A stretch of DNA of 64,000 bases from QFOX01 sp044237845 (GTDB taxonomy: Bacteria; Pseudomonadota; Alphaproteobacteria; Rickettsiales; UBA3002). The translations under genes and the position numbers were made by a program. Below are positions 17,579 to 26,488 of the stretch, one piece after another; the first letter of the stretch is position 1; every line of letters starts with the position of its first letter. The notes beneath the pieces were generated by a model. It had not been told where the DNA came from, ran no database searches, and worked only from the letters and a program-made list of their open reading frames with translations. The DNA is taken from positions 1 to 64,000 of the forward strand of contig JBIIEL010000006.1 in NCBI GenBank assembly GCA_044237845.1, written 5' to 3'.

Positions 17579-18553
17579 CTATTTCATCAACCCCACTTCT
17601 TTGTAATACCGCAAAGCGCCAGGATGAATCGGGGCAAGCAATCCCTCAGATACGGCATGTTGACGATTGAGCGTTGCGAATACAAAATGTAGGGTTTTAA
17701 ACGCCTCAAAGTTATCGAACACCGCTTTAGTAAGTTGGTAGACCGCCTCTTCATCCATCGATGCCGAGGTAGTTAAGGTGGCGCGCACACCAAATGTCGC
17801 GATGTTTTGTTTATTACCGAGATACATTCCAGCAGGAATTAAGGCCCGCGTATAGTACGGATTATTGGCGAGCAAACCATCCACCTCTTTACCGTCGACC
17901 GCAATCAACTTTGCACCGCAGCTACTGGTTGCTTCCTGAATCAATCCATTAGGATGTCCAATTGGTACCACCATCGCATCGATTTCACCCGCACATAGTG
18001 CACGTACCGCCTCGGCAGGTTTTAGTTCCGAGGTTTTTGAAAAATGATCAGGGATGGCGCCATGCGCCCCTGCCAAGGTTGCCACAACTTCGTGCATACC
18101 TGAAGCAGCATCACCGATATTTACGCGTTTGCCTTTTAAATCCGAGAATTTGGTAATGCCACTATTCTTGGCTGCTGCCACCGTCAACATCTCACTATGC
18201 AGCGAGAGAATTGAACGTATATCATTATACGGCCCCGCATCAGCAAACACACCTTCGCCTCGGTAAGCCTTGTATTGCCAATCCGATTGCGCGATAGCAA
18301 AATCAACATCCCCGTTGCGCAAAGCATAAATATTCGCGATAGAACCGCCGGTTGACTCAGCATAACAATGATAGCCATGCTCTTTGCCAGAGCGGTTCAC
18401 CAACCGACAAATCGCACCACCCGCCGGGTAATAGACGCCATTCACGCCACCAGTGGCGATGGTCATCACTTTTCTATCCTTGGCATAGGATACAGCCGAC
18501 AGGCTCACCAAAGATACGAAAGAAAAAAGCGCAACTATAACGGAACGACGCAT
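17579..18553 (-). CDS. TAXI-family TRAP transporter solute-binding protein
   Basis: A 324-residue periplasmic binding protein of the TAXI (TRAP-associated extracytoplasmic immunogenic) family. A signal peptide (MRRSVIVALFSFVSLVSLSAVSYA) is followed by the signature IATGGVNGVYYPAGGAICRLVN, then STGGSIANIYALRNGDVDFAIAQSD, and DLKGKRVNIGDAASGMH. The substrate is unknown; dicarboxylates or glutamate-like ligands are common. No TRAP membrane subunit is encoded nearby. It lies 26 nt after the MarR gene on the same strand, so the two likely form an operon. Confidence 0.9.
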   Translation of the reverse strand: MRRSVIVALFSFVSLVSLSAVSYAKDRKVMTIATGGVNGVYYPAGGAICRLVNRSGKEHGYHCYAESTGGSIANIYALRNGDVDFAIAQSDWQYKAYRGEGVFADAGPYNDIRSILSLHSEMLTVAAAKNSGITKFSDLKGKRVNIGDAASGMHEVVATLAGAHGAIPDHFSKTSELKPAEAVRALCAGEIDAMVVPIGHPNGLIQEATSSCGAKLIAVDGKEVDGLLANNPYYTRALIPAGMYLGNKQNIATFGVRATLTTSASMDEEAVYQLTKAVFDNFEAFKTLHFVFATLNRQHAVSEGLLAPIHPGALRYYKEVGLMK

Positions 18554-18579
18554 CCAACCACCCTCATATAAGAAAGGGA

Positions 18580-19032
18580 CTAGTATAACCGATTCATATA
18601 CTCAGTCCAGAACCGTTCGAGATTGTGCATGGATTTGTTAGCTTCCATCAAGAACGCTAGGCCTGGGCTACGCTTATCGAGATCTGCTACATTTCGCTCA
18701 ATCAACGCATCCATTTTTTCAACGAGACTTAGACCTTTTTCCGACAGTTTTACGCGCGTCGAACGCTTGTCATGCGGCGCTTTTTCCTGCACCAAATAGC
18801 CTGTACCCACGAGATGTTTCACGTTATAGGATACGTTTGTACCGAGATAGTAGCCACGGTTAATCAACTCGCCCACCGTGAGTTGATCGACCCCGATATT
18901 ATAGAGAATCAGCGTTTGTACGTTGTTGATATCCTCAACCTTGAGGCGATCAAGCTCGCTTTTTACCACGTCGAGAAAACGGCGGTGCAAGCGTTCGATC
19001 AGCAAAATGGTCTCAAGATAGGTTTTTTTCAC
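18580..19032 (-). CDS. MarR-family transcriptional regulator (LdtR-like)
   Basis: A 150-residue winged-helix MarR protein. The DNA-recognition region (LTVGELINRGYYLGTNVSYNVKHLVGTGYLVQEKA) and wing (PHDKRSTRVKLSEKG) match the alphaproteobacterial LdtR-like subgroup, described as regulating cell-envelope and stress genes. The upstream 125-bp region contains an imperfect inverted repeat (AACACTA...TTAGTT around 19051-19070) that could be an autoregulatory site. It precedes the TAXI binding-protein gene, which is a plausible target. Confidence 0.85.
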   Translation of the reverse strand: MKKTYLETILLIERLHRRFLDVVKSELDRLKVEDINNVQTLILYNIGVDQLTVGELINRGYYLGTNVSYNVKHLVGTGYLVQEKAPHDKRSTRVKLSEKGLSLVEKMDALIERNVADLDKRSPGLAFLMEANKSMHNLERFWTEYMNRLY

Positions 19033-19157
19033 AGGTCTCTCCGTTTAGGTAACACTAGCTGTCATTAGTTGCGTACAGGTTCAAAAAGTCAAGTAGTCCA
19101 AGCGAGTTAGCCCCAACCGCATGAAGATGGTCCTTAGTGTTGCCATAAATTGCGCGC

Positions 19158-20648
19158 TTATTCAAGCAATGCTGGGTCAGAAGTCAACCGTACTGTGACG
19201 AGCGTTCCTTTACCAAGCTCGCTTTCCACTTTGATTTTGCCGTGATGTAATTCTACCAGCCTCTTAGTCAGCGGCAAGCCAAGACCTGCGCCTTCGTATT
19301 TACGATTGAGTCCCGAGTCTGATTGATTGAACGTCAGGAAGGCCTTCGCCACATCTTCTTGCGACATACCGATGCCAGTGTCTTGGATTTCGATGACAAA
19401 ATAATGGACACCATTTTTCGCGGCTTCAGCGCTCGCGCGTATCACCACTTTGCTACCCTCATTGCTGAACTTAATCGCATTCGACAGCAAGTTGAGTAAA
19501 ATTTGTACCAGTCGCACACGGTCGGCGTAAATCTTTGGTAGTTTTTCAGGAAGATCCGTATAAATATCGATTTTACGCTCCAGCGCCTGCCCGCTAATAA
19601 TATTCAGCGTTTTTTCAATAATTTTCGACAAATTCAGCTGCTCAAATTTTATACTGAGCGTACCTGTTTCCGCCTTCGAGAGGTCGAGAATATCATTAAT
19701 TACATCAAGTAAATGACGACCTGATTCATGAATATCGTGCGCATATTCCGTATATTTAGGATGCCCCATGGGACCAAACTGCTCTGACTCAAGCATCGTT
19801 GAGAACCCAATGATAGCATTGAGCGGTGTACGGAGTTCGTGGCTGACATTGGCCAAGAATTGTGATTTAGCTTGGCTTGCTACCACAGCAGCGTGACGTG
19901 ATTTCTCAAGCTCAGCGCTTTTGCGTGTGAGCCTTGTGTCACGGTCTTCAATTTCATGCAGCATCGCGTTGAACGACTCCGTCAGCGCATCAATTTCTTT
20001 TGGCACAACAGAAAGTGTCCCAATCACCACCCGTAGCGAATAATCCTTATATAGCGAAACACGTTGCGCAGTCGTTGCGATTTGGCGAATGGGGGTCAGC
20101 AATATGCGCTCTAACTCCAACCCAAGCATCCAGTTCAGCAACCCCACCACAATACAAGCCGCAACAGCAAATAAGAGGCAACGCACAAGGGCGGCCATGA
20201 CGTTTGGCTCCATCACGACAAGCACTACATCTCCACTTGATTGTGGCAATGAAGGGTTGGTGATCGGCACGCGTACCAGTATATTGCTTTTTTCTATCTG
20301 TGCGAGCGAGGTTGCCTCACAGTTGGCAACCTCCTTATCGACCGTTTCAAGTGCATTGCCGTAGACACTGGCCCGCACTGCGCCTTCTGCACTCACAATG
20401 CATGCTAATTTTAGCGATGGATTGACCGTTGCCGGCTTGAGTAATGCATTTAATTCCGCCGTCGATGCCACACCTTTGTCCCATAGGCCTACCGCGATCA
20501 TGGTCGCTTGCGTCTGCAGCTCATGTGCGACCGCCGCTTTGCGCTCCGCCGCCGTAGCAAAGAGCAGACTACCCGTCAACAACGGCACAAGAATCGCGCA
20601 TAGTAGCACGATATGATTACGGTAAAGCTGCTGAATCGAAAATCCCAT
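19158..20648 (-). CDS. Membrane-bound hybrid-less histidine kinase
   Basis: A 496-residue sensor kinase. Two membrane helices (about 11-33 and 153-174) enclose a 120-residue periplasmic sensor domain with two Cys (C83, C110). A HAMP domain (175-235) and a short coiled coil follow. The HisKA H-box FLANVSHELRTPLNAIIGFS carries His270, and the N, G1 and G2 boxes (NLLSNAIKFS, DTGIGM, GAGLGL) are intact. The kinase core resembles PleC/DivJ-type cell-cycle kinases of Alphaproteobacteria. There is no receiver domain or adjacent response regulator, so it is an orphan. Confidence 0.92.
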   Translation of the reverse strand: MGFSIQQLYRNHIVLLCAILVPLLTGSLLFATAAERKAAVAHELQTQATMIAVGLWDKGVASTAELNALLKPATVNPSLKLACIVSAEGAVRASVYGNALETVDKEVANCEATSLAQIEKSNILVRVPITNPSLPQSSGDVVLVVMEPNVMAALVRCLLFAVAACIVVGLLNWMLGLELERILLTPIRQIATTAQRVSLYKDYSLRVVIGTLSVVPKEIDALTESFNAMLHEIEDRDTRLTRKSAELEKSRHAAVVASQAKSQFLANVSHELRTPLNAIIGFSTMLESEQFGPMGHPKYTEYAHDIHESGRHLLDVINDILDLSKAETGTLSIKFEQLNLSKIIEKTLNIISGQALERKIDIYTDLPEKLPKIYADRVRLVQILLNLLSNAIKFSNEGSKVVIRASAEAAKNGVHYFVIEIQDTGIGMSQEDVAKAFLTFNQSDSGLNRKYEGAGLGLPLTKRLVELHHGKIKVESELGKGTLVTVRLTSDPALLE

Positions 20649-20669
20649 CGTGCGAGGCTACACCATGAA

Positions 20670-20689
20670 AAACGGGAAATCACCCGTTT
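20670..20689. promoter_or_regulatory. Short hairpin in the histidine kinase/glmS divergent region
   Basis: AAACGGG and CCCGTTT (7-bp arms, 6-nt loop) sit 22 bp before the kinase start and about 89 bp before glmS. There is no T-run on either side, so it is not a standard terminator. It may be an operator or a leader hairpin; this is a weak call. Confidence 0.3.
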
Positions 20690-20777
20690 CTGCTCAGTTA
20701 TTCACTCTCTGTTACAAATTATATCATTTGCGAGGTTCCAAGCCACATGTTACCTGCCTCCTCAGTGAGGTAAAACT

Positions 20778-22601
20778 ATGTGTGGCATCATTGGTGTTAT
20801 TGGCAATCAACCTGCAGCAGCGCTGGCGCTCGGTGCATTGAAACGTCTGGAATACCGCGGCTATGATTCCGCTGGCATCGCCACGCTGGTAGATGGACGC
20901 ATCGAGCGTCGCCGCGCGCAAGGCAAACTAGCTGCGCTGGAGGCAGCACTGACTGCATCCCCCCTTGGTGGCACATTGGGCATCGGCCACACGCGCTGGG
21001 CGACGCACGGACTGCCGAATGAGACCAACGCCCACCCGCACGCGACGGATAAAGTGGCGGTGGTGCATAATGGCATTATCGAAAATTTTCAGGAGTTACG
21101 GGCGGAGCTGGAGGCACTGGGGCATCGCTTCACCAGCCAGACGGATACCGAGGTGGTGCCACAGCTCATTACCCTTTACCTGGCACAGGGCAAATCACCG
21201 CGCGAAGCAGTGAGTGCCACCTTAAAGCGTCTGCATGGCGCTTTTGCGCTCGGCATTATTTTTGCCGATGCGCCGGATGTGATTTATGCCGCGCGCCTTG
21301 GGTCACCGCTCGCCATCGGTCTTGGTGAGGGCGAAAACTATCTCGGTTCCGACGCGGTGGCGCTCGCCCCCCTCACCCGCAAGATTTGTTACCTCGCGGA
21401 AGGCGACTGGGCCGAAATTCGGCGGGAAAGCGTAACGATTTATGACAAAAACGATGTCGTGGTTGAACGTCCTTATAAAATCAGCGCCCTCACCGGCGCC
21501 TCGACGGGCAAAGGCGACTACCGCCATTTCATGCAGAAAGAAATTTACGAGCAGCCCTCCGTCATCGGCCAAACGCTCAACGTCTATTATAATCCCACCA
21601 CCGCGCGCGTAGCGATGCCTGCACTGCCGTTTGACCTTAAAGATATTACCAATATCACCATCGTCGCCTGCGGCACGTCCTACTATGCGGGCCTCACCGC
21701 ACGTTACTGGATTGAGGCGCTCGCCCGAATCGCCGTCGATATCGATGTGGCGTCGGAGTTCCGCTACCGCGAACCGGTGATGCAAAAGAATGGCCTCACC
21801 ATTGTTATCTCGCAATCTGGCGAAACGGCAGATACCCTCGCCGCGCTGCGTTATGCCAAAGCGCAAGGGCAACATACGCTGGCCATCGTCAACGCGCCGG
21901 AATCCAGCATGTCGCACGAGGCAGAGGCCACGCTCTACACCCATGCGGGGCCTGAAATCGGCGTCGCGAGCACCAAAGCCTTCACCACGCAACTCACCGT
22001 GCTCGCCTGCTTCGCGCTGGCGCTTGCCGATGCACGCGGCACACTGAATGCTCCTGAAATGGCGCGCCTCACCCATGCGCTGGCAGAAGTGCCTGCCCGC
22101 GTGGCCGAGGTGCTGCATAACGGCGAGGAACTGGAAAAACTCGCGCAGAAAATTCAGCACGCCAAAGACATGCTCTATATCGGCCGTGGGACAAGCTTTG
22201 CCATCGCCCACGAAGCCGCGCTCAAGATGAAAGAAATTTCCTACATTCATGCCGAGGCTTATGCGGCGGGCGAAATGAAGCACGGCCCTATCGCGCTGAT
22301 TGACAAATCCGTGCCAATTATTGCCATTGCACCCAAGGATCACCTGTTCGAAAAAACCGCGAGCAACATCCAGGAAGCCGCCGCACGCGGTGGCCGCATT
22401 ATTGTGATGTCAGATGCCGAGGGTATCGCCGCGCTAGGCAATATCGTCAGCGAATCGATGACGCTGCCGACGGTTCATCCCTTCGTAACGCCGATTCTCT
22501 ATGCGATTCCGGCACAACTCCTCGCCTATTATACAGCAGTGCTGAAGGGTACGGATGTTGATCAACCGCGCAACCTCGCGAAATCAGTGACCGTTGAATA
22601 G
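20778..22601 (+). CDS. glmS: Glutamine-fructose-6-phosphate aminotransferase GlmS
   Basis: A 607-residue enzyme that makes glucosamine-6-phosphate for peptidoglycan and LPS. The N-terminal glutaminase has the nucleophile Cys2 (MCGIIGVIG) and the HTRWATHG loop. Two SIS domains follow (CGTSYYAG, SQSGETADT, STKAFTTQ; GRGTSFAIAHEAALKMKEISYIHAEAYAAGEMKHGP) and the C-terminal DQPRNLAKSVTVE. A GAGG site precedes the ATG. No glmS ribozyme is visible upstream, as expected outside Firmicutes. The common partner glmU is absent. Confidence 0.97.
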   Translation: MCGIIGVIGNQPAAALALGALKRLEYRGYDSAGIATLVDGRIERRRAQGKLAALEAALTASPLGGTLGIGHTRWATHGLPNETNAHPHATDKVAVVHNGIIENFQELRAELEALGHRFTSQTDTEVVPQLITLYLAQGKSPREAVSATLKRLHGAFALGIIFADAPDVIYAARLGSPLAIGLGEGENYLGSDAVALAPLTRKICYLAEGDWAEIRRESVTIYDKNDVVVERPYKISALTGASTGKGDYRHFMQKEIYEQPSVIGQTLNVYYNPTTARVAMPALPFDLKDITNITIVACGTSYYAGLTARYWIEALARIAVDIDVASEFRYREPVMQKNGLTIVISQSGETADTLAALRYAKAQGQHTLAIVNAPESSMSHEAEATLYTHAGPEIGVASTKAFTTQLTVLACFALALADARGTLNAPEMARLTHALAEVPARVAEVLHNGEELEKLAQKIQHAKDMLYIGRGTSFAIAHEAALKMKEISYIHAEAYAAGEMKHGPIALIDKSVPIIAIAPKDHLFEKTASNIQEAAARGGRIIVMSDAEGIAALGNIVSESMTLPTVHPFVTPILYAIPAQLLAYYTAVLKGTDVDQPRNLAKSVTVE

Positions 22602-22602
22602 T

Positions 22603-23301
22603 CTAGAGCGCGATCAGAGGCAGCAATAACGCACCAGCCGCATAGATAACCACGCGCTTTGTCTTGGGCACGAGTAATTTTAGTACATAAATGGGCAGAA
22701 TAAACTTCCACAGCGCAAAAGGAAGCAGCGCCCCCATCAAGGTGAACCACCATATCCACGGCTTGGTGAAGGGCGATGCTTTATTGCCTGCCGCACGATA
22801 CATAAGCAACGCGATGACAAGCATCACGAAGCCGGTTTGAATGAATCCGTAAATGGTTCCCTCGGCCAGCGTGCGCGCGAGCGCCACCGCCATGAGTGCG
22901 TAGGAATAAATGCTCGAGGAAATCCAGCCCTGCTGCCAGTGAATTGCGGCGAGAATGAGTACCATCGTGCCATAGAATGTGTAGAGAACGAACGGCTCGC
23001 TGATACCGAAATGCAGGAAATAAGCGATAAACATGACGCCGCATACTGCCTCGATCACTGTATAGAGCGCCGGGATTTCACCCGTACAATAACGGCATTT
23101 ACCGCGTGTCATCAGCCACGAAAGGATAGGAAAAAGGTCAATCGGGTTCAAATCTGCATTGCAATGCCCGCAGAACGGATGACGCTCGAACGGTGTTTTC
23201 CCAAGCGGAAGACGATACACCACTGAACAGGCGTAATTCCCAACTGCCGGGCCAATCACCAGCATCATAATGATGCCGATAAGGGTAAATTCCCCGATCA
23301 A
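22603..23301 (-). CDS. Prepilin-peptidase-like membrane protein lacking the peptidase aspartates
   Basis: A 232-residue polytopic protein related to type IV prepilin peptidases (A24 family). The N-terminal zinc domain is intact: HPFCGHC (C44, C47) and GKCRYC (C69, C72) around the LNPIDLFPILSWL block. The catalytic Asp of the usual I-D-L...LPD segment is missing (AAIHWQQGWISS at 118-129), and no GxGD motif follows; that region reads AAGNKASPF (170-178). It is therefore unlikely to be a protease; a methyltransferase-only or non-enzymatic role is possible. It overlaps the EAL-like gene by 4 nt. No pilin genes are nearby. Confidence 0.8.
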   Translation of the reverse strand: MIGEFTLIGIIMMLVIGPAVGNYACSVVYRLPLGKTPFERHPFCGHCNADLNPIDLFPILSWLMTRGKCRYCTGEIPALYTVIEAVCGVMFIAYFLHFGISEPFVLYTFYGTMVLILAAIHWQQGWISSSIYSYALMAVALARTLAEGTIYGFIQTGFVMLVIALLMYRAAGNKASPFTKPWIWWFTLMGALLPFALWKFILPIYVLKLLVPKTKRVVIYAAGALLLPLIAL

Positions 23302-24536
23302 TTCATGACCGTGGCTTTGGGATTGATAACGCTGTCAAGGTAACGCCCCTGAAAGAGGGTAAGCCCCATCGCCTGACCGAATTCTACCGCCTTTTGGGTA
23401 TCACAGCGGGTAAGAATCACCCGATTACTGCCACATTGTCGAATTGCCTCGCGCAAAGTGCGGTTTTTCTCGGAATCCAAGTCGGTTTCATTATCCGCAT
23501 TCCACATCAATTTAATAAAATCAAACCCTAAGCGATGACGGTCGATCTGCGGGAAGCTTAGCTCCGTCACTCCGTCGAGACAAACGCGATAACCTAACTT
23601 TTGCACCGCTTCTTTCGCGACTAAGAATGCCGACATGTCTGCAAACACATCTGCAATCTGCAGCTCCATGACAATCGATACTTTCATACCAGGTTTAATT
23701 GCCGCATCAAATTCTGTAAAGCGCGAGGAAAGTAATGTCGGTATGTTCAAATTAAGGCTAACCGGACTAATCAGATACCGGGAAGGGCTCCGCTGAATTG
23801 CATCAAACATCCGCTCATCAAGAATTTCCGTGAGATATCTGAATAGCCAACGATTTGAAAGGATGTCGACTTCAATCCCCATACTTTGACGCAGATGGTT
23901 AATGTTGATATACATTTCATCGAACACCGTGCGCATGGTAGTATTCGGAATTGCTGCACATACCGGCTGGCGACGAATCGTCGGCGAAATATCGATATTA
24001 CGCATGTCACGCTCAATCGCAGCAAGGCTTGCTGCGGTGAAGAGTTTCATATTCTTCGGTGTGGCTTCGCGGCGTGATTCTTTACCAATTTTGGCGGGCT
24101 CAAAGATACCCCCTCTTGCGTCACGCAAACGAAGAACAAGACGCCGCTTGCAGATATCCATAAAATCATGCCACTGGGTCTCCATGTCGTAGAGCGTTGA
24201 GAACTCTTTATTCTCATCTCCCTCCACTGTGTAGGCCAAAGGATCATCCATGAATAAATAACGGAGCTGGAAAATCATTTTTTCCATTGTCATTTTCTGC
24301 AAATGCCTGACCACAACGTAAATCGTACAGTCATCACAAATATAAATCGCACCATCAAGATCGCCTATCAGGTCGTTCATGAGGTTAGTTGAAATCTTGA
24401 TCTGGTATTCACTGCGATAATGCTCGAGCAGTTTAGAGAACGAGAAGCACAGCACCTGCCAACCATCTCGACTTCCCTCAATCAAGTTGAGAAGCTCAAT
24501 TAGCCGTGCCTCTGCCTCTCTATTTACTATACGCAT
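23298..24536 (-). CDS. Degenerate EAL-domain protein
   Basis: A 412-residue cytoplasmic protein. Residues 1-250 match no family I recognise. Residues about 255-402 follow the EAL (c-di-GMP phosphodiesterase) pattern: SLNLNIPTLLSSRFTEF, IVMELQI with the first Glu kept (E291), then YRVCLDGVTE where LDDFGTG is expected, DFIKLMW where the metal-binding DxIKID is expected, and VILTRCDTQKAV where the AEGVET Glu is expected, ending FQGRYLD. Most metal ligands are therefore lost and activity is unlikely. It may bind c-di-GMP or proteins as a receptor. Its stop overlaps the prepilin-peptidase-like gene. Confidence 0.78.
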   Translation of the reverse strand: MRIVNREAEARLIELLNLIEGSRDGWQVLCFSFSKLLEHYRSEYQIKISTNLMNDLIGDLDGAIYICDDCTIYVVVRHLQKMTMEKMIFQLRYLFMDDPLAYTVEGDENKEFSTLYDMETQWHDFMDICKRRLVLRLRDARGGIFEPAKIGKESRREATPKNMKLFTAASLAAIERDMRNIDISPTIRRQPVCAAIPNTTMRTVFDEMYININHLRQSMGIEVDILSNRWLFRYLTEILDERMFDAIQRSPSRYLISPVSLNLNIPTLLSSRFTEFDAAIKPGMKVSIVMELQIADVFADMSAFLVAKEAVQKLGYRVCLDGVTELSFPQIDRHRLGFDFIKLMWNADNETDLDSEKNRTLREAIRQCGSNRVILTRCDTQKAVEFGQAMGLTLFQGRYLDSVINPKATVMN

Positions 24537-24547
24537 GGAATCCCCTG

Positions 24548-25048
24548 CTAGCGGCGGCGTTTCTTCTTCGGACGATCATCGTCGTCATCATCCTCATTAT
24601 CTTCATCCTCTTCCTCGTCGTCCTCGTCTTCCATATGGTCTTCAAGGTCATCCACGAGTTTATCGTCTCCTACCATTTCGGCGAACATTTCGTCGTCCGC
24701 ATCATCGGAATTGGGGTCTTTCTCGTCGTCTTCGTCGTGCTCTTCTACTTCTTCAAGCGAGGTGAGCTCGACGCTATCGTCATCCATCGGCTCAAGATCC
24801 ATGCTGTCATCACCATCCTCGACCTCAGGCAGATCCACATCCTCGCCGAGCATTTCTTCGTCTTTTGGTTTACGCACGGGCTTGGCAACGGGCTTCACCT
24901 CTTTCTTAGGCTTCGCCACTTTTTTTGCCGCATCACGCCAGCTATGCGCACATTTCGGGCATTTCACCGGATCGGTGGCTCCGAAATCATAAAATTTGGC
25001 GTCGCACTTTGGACAAATACGTTTTGTGCCTAAGTTCTGAGACGTCAT
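24548..25048 (-). CDS. TIGR02300-family (FYDLN acid-rich) protein
   Basis: A 166-residue protein with an N-terminal zinc-ribbon-like domain (GTKRICPKCDAKFYDFGATDPVKCPKC: two CxxC pairs at about 12-33) followed by a Lys/Pro linker, a long Asp/Glu-rich region (residues 65-155) and a basic end (RPKKKRRR). This is the alphaproteobacterial FYDLN_acid family of unknown function, usually encoded beside aroA, as here. The acidic tract with a basic end suggests nucleic-acid or protein binding, which is inference. Confidence 0.9.
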   Translation of the reverse strand: MTSQNLGTKRICPKCDAKFYDFGATDPVKCPKCAHSWRDAAKKVAKPKKEVKPVAKPVRKPKDEEMLGEDVDLPEVEDGDDSMDLEPMDDDSVELTSLEEVEEHDEDDEKDPNSDDADDEMFAEMVGDDKLVDDLEDHMEDEDDEEEDEDNEDDDDDDRPKKKRRR

Positions 25049-25081
25049 GCTTCCTCCGACTAACCTTGCCCCTTAACATAA

Positions 25082-25100
25082 CATACGCTAGGAGCGTGTG
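25082..25100. promoter_or_regulatory. Hairpin between the FYDLN gene and aroA
   Basis: CATACGCT and AGCGTGTG form an 8-bp stem with one G-T pair and an AGG loop, 18 nt before the annotated aroA start and 34 nt before the divergent FYDLN start. No T-run follows. It is probably an operator or a leader element rather than a terminator. Confidence 0.3.
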
Positions 25101-25117
25101 ATAGTTCTACCTAACGT

Positions 25118-26488
25118 ATGTTTTTTGGAAAACGCAATAGCGCGATGCATTCTTTGAACGATATTCTTACACCTGTGACATCTCGGCAGAGCACACGCCT
25201 CTCAGGGGCAGTGACTGTACCTGGCGATAAGTCTATTTCCCACCGCGCACTTATGCTCGCCAGTCAGGCGCTGGGGATAACTACCATCCACGGCCTGCTG
25301 GCGGGGGAAGATGTACTCGCAACTTCCGCGGCGTTAAAACAATGTGGCGCACCTATTACGCGTGATGAAAACGGTGTGTGGACAGTCAACGGACGTGGCA
25401 TCGGCGGGCTACATGCCCCTACCGACGTGCTGGATATGGGCAACGCAGGTACCGCCGCACGGCTGATGATGGGGCTACTCGCCCCCTACCTTTACACCAC
25501 TCATTTCACCGGCGATGAATCGTTACGCAAGCGCCCTATGAAACGGGTGATGACGCCGCTCGAACAAATGGGCATCCGCTTCGAAGCGCGCGAAGGTGGC
25601 CGTCTGCCGCTGATGATGACAGGCACGGAAACCACAATACCGATTCATTACACTTTGCCGGTTGCTTCGGCACAGGTGAAGTCGGCAATCTTGCTCGCGG
25701 GACTAAACACTGCTGGCACCACGACTGTTATCGAACGCGAGGCAACGCGCGACCACACCGAGCGCATGCTGCGTTTCTTCGGCATTGCGGTGGAAACAGC
25801 CCCCGCAGCCGAAGGTGGTATTTCGATTAGCATCGCCGGACAGCAGCCTCAAACAGCACAGGCACGAACCTTCCATGTGCCGGGCGACCCCTCCTCTGCC
25901 GCTTTCCCGATTGTTGCGGCGCTGATTGTGCCAGATTCTGAGGTGACCATCACCAATGTCTGCCTTAACCCGCTGCGCACCGGGCTGTTCGATGTGCTCA
26001 AAGCAATGGGTGCGAATCTTACGATTGCCAATGCCCGCGAAGTCGGCGGCGAGCCAGTCGGCGACATCACAGTGAAACACTCGCCCCTCAAAGGGGTTGA
26101 AGTCGCTGCACATATCGCTCCGTCAATGATTGATGAATACCCCATCCTTGCCGTTGCAGCGAGCTTTGCACAGGGCAAAACGATTATGCGTGGCCTTTCC
26201 GAATTGCGCGTCAAAGAGAGTGACCGTCTCGCTGCCATCATCGCTGGGCTTGTCGCCAATGGCGTGAATGCCTATGCCGAAGGGGACGACCTCATCGTCG
26301 AAGGACAGGCTGCGCCTGTAGGCGGAGGGAAGGTTGTCACACACTTTGATCACCGTATCGCCATGAGCTTTTGTGTGATGGGGTTAGCAACAAAGCAGCC
26401 TATCACCGTGGATGACACACGCCCCATTGCCACCAGCTTCCCCGGCTTTATGGGGTTGATGCAGAAATTAGGAGCACCCCATGACTAA
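25118..26488 (+). CDS. aroA: 3-phosphoshikimate 1-carboxyvinyltransferase (EPSP synthase)
   Basis: A 456-residue EPSP synthase of the shikimate pathway, which transfers enolpyruvate from PEP to shikimate-3-phosphate. Conserved blocks are VPGDKSISHRALMLAS (PEP and S3P binding), LDMGNAGTAARLMMGLL, GDESLRKRPMKR, and LRVKESDRLAAI. The ATG at 25118 has no good ribosome site; a second ATG at 25145 is equally possible and would remove nine residues. The stop region overlaps cmk by 8 nt. Confidence 0.95.
   Translation: MFFGKRNSAMHSLNDILTPVTSRQSTRLSGAVTVPGDKSISHRALMLASQALGITTIHGLLAGEDVLATSAALKQCGAPITRDENGVWTVNGRGIGGLHAPTDVLDMGNAGTAARLMMGLLAPYLYTTHFTGDESLRKRPMKRVMTPLEQMGIRFEAREGGRLPLMMTGTETTIPIHYTLPVASAQVKSAILLAGLNTAGTTTVIEREATRDHTERMLRFFGIAVETAPAAEGGISISIAGQQPQTAQARTFHVPGDPSSAAFPIVAALIVPDSEVTITNVCLNPLRTGLFDVLKAMGANLTIANAREVGGEPVGDITVKHSPLKGVEVAAHIAPSMIDEYPILAVAASFAQGKTIMRGLSELRVKESDRLAAIIAGLVANGVNAYAEGDDLIVEGQAAPVGGGKVVTHFDHRIAMSFCVMGLATKQPITVDDTRPIATSFPGFMGLMQKLGAPHD

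Noticed and set aside
20670..20689. Intrinsic terminator upstream of glmS
   Set aside because: The hairpin has no T-run on either strand, and it lies between two divergent starts where no terminator is needed.
21303..22343. 346-codon open frame antisense to glmS
   Set aside because: It has no recognisable domain or start signal and is fully contained in a normal glmS.
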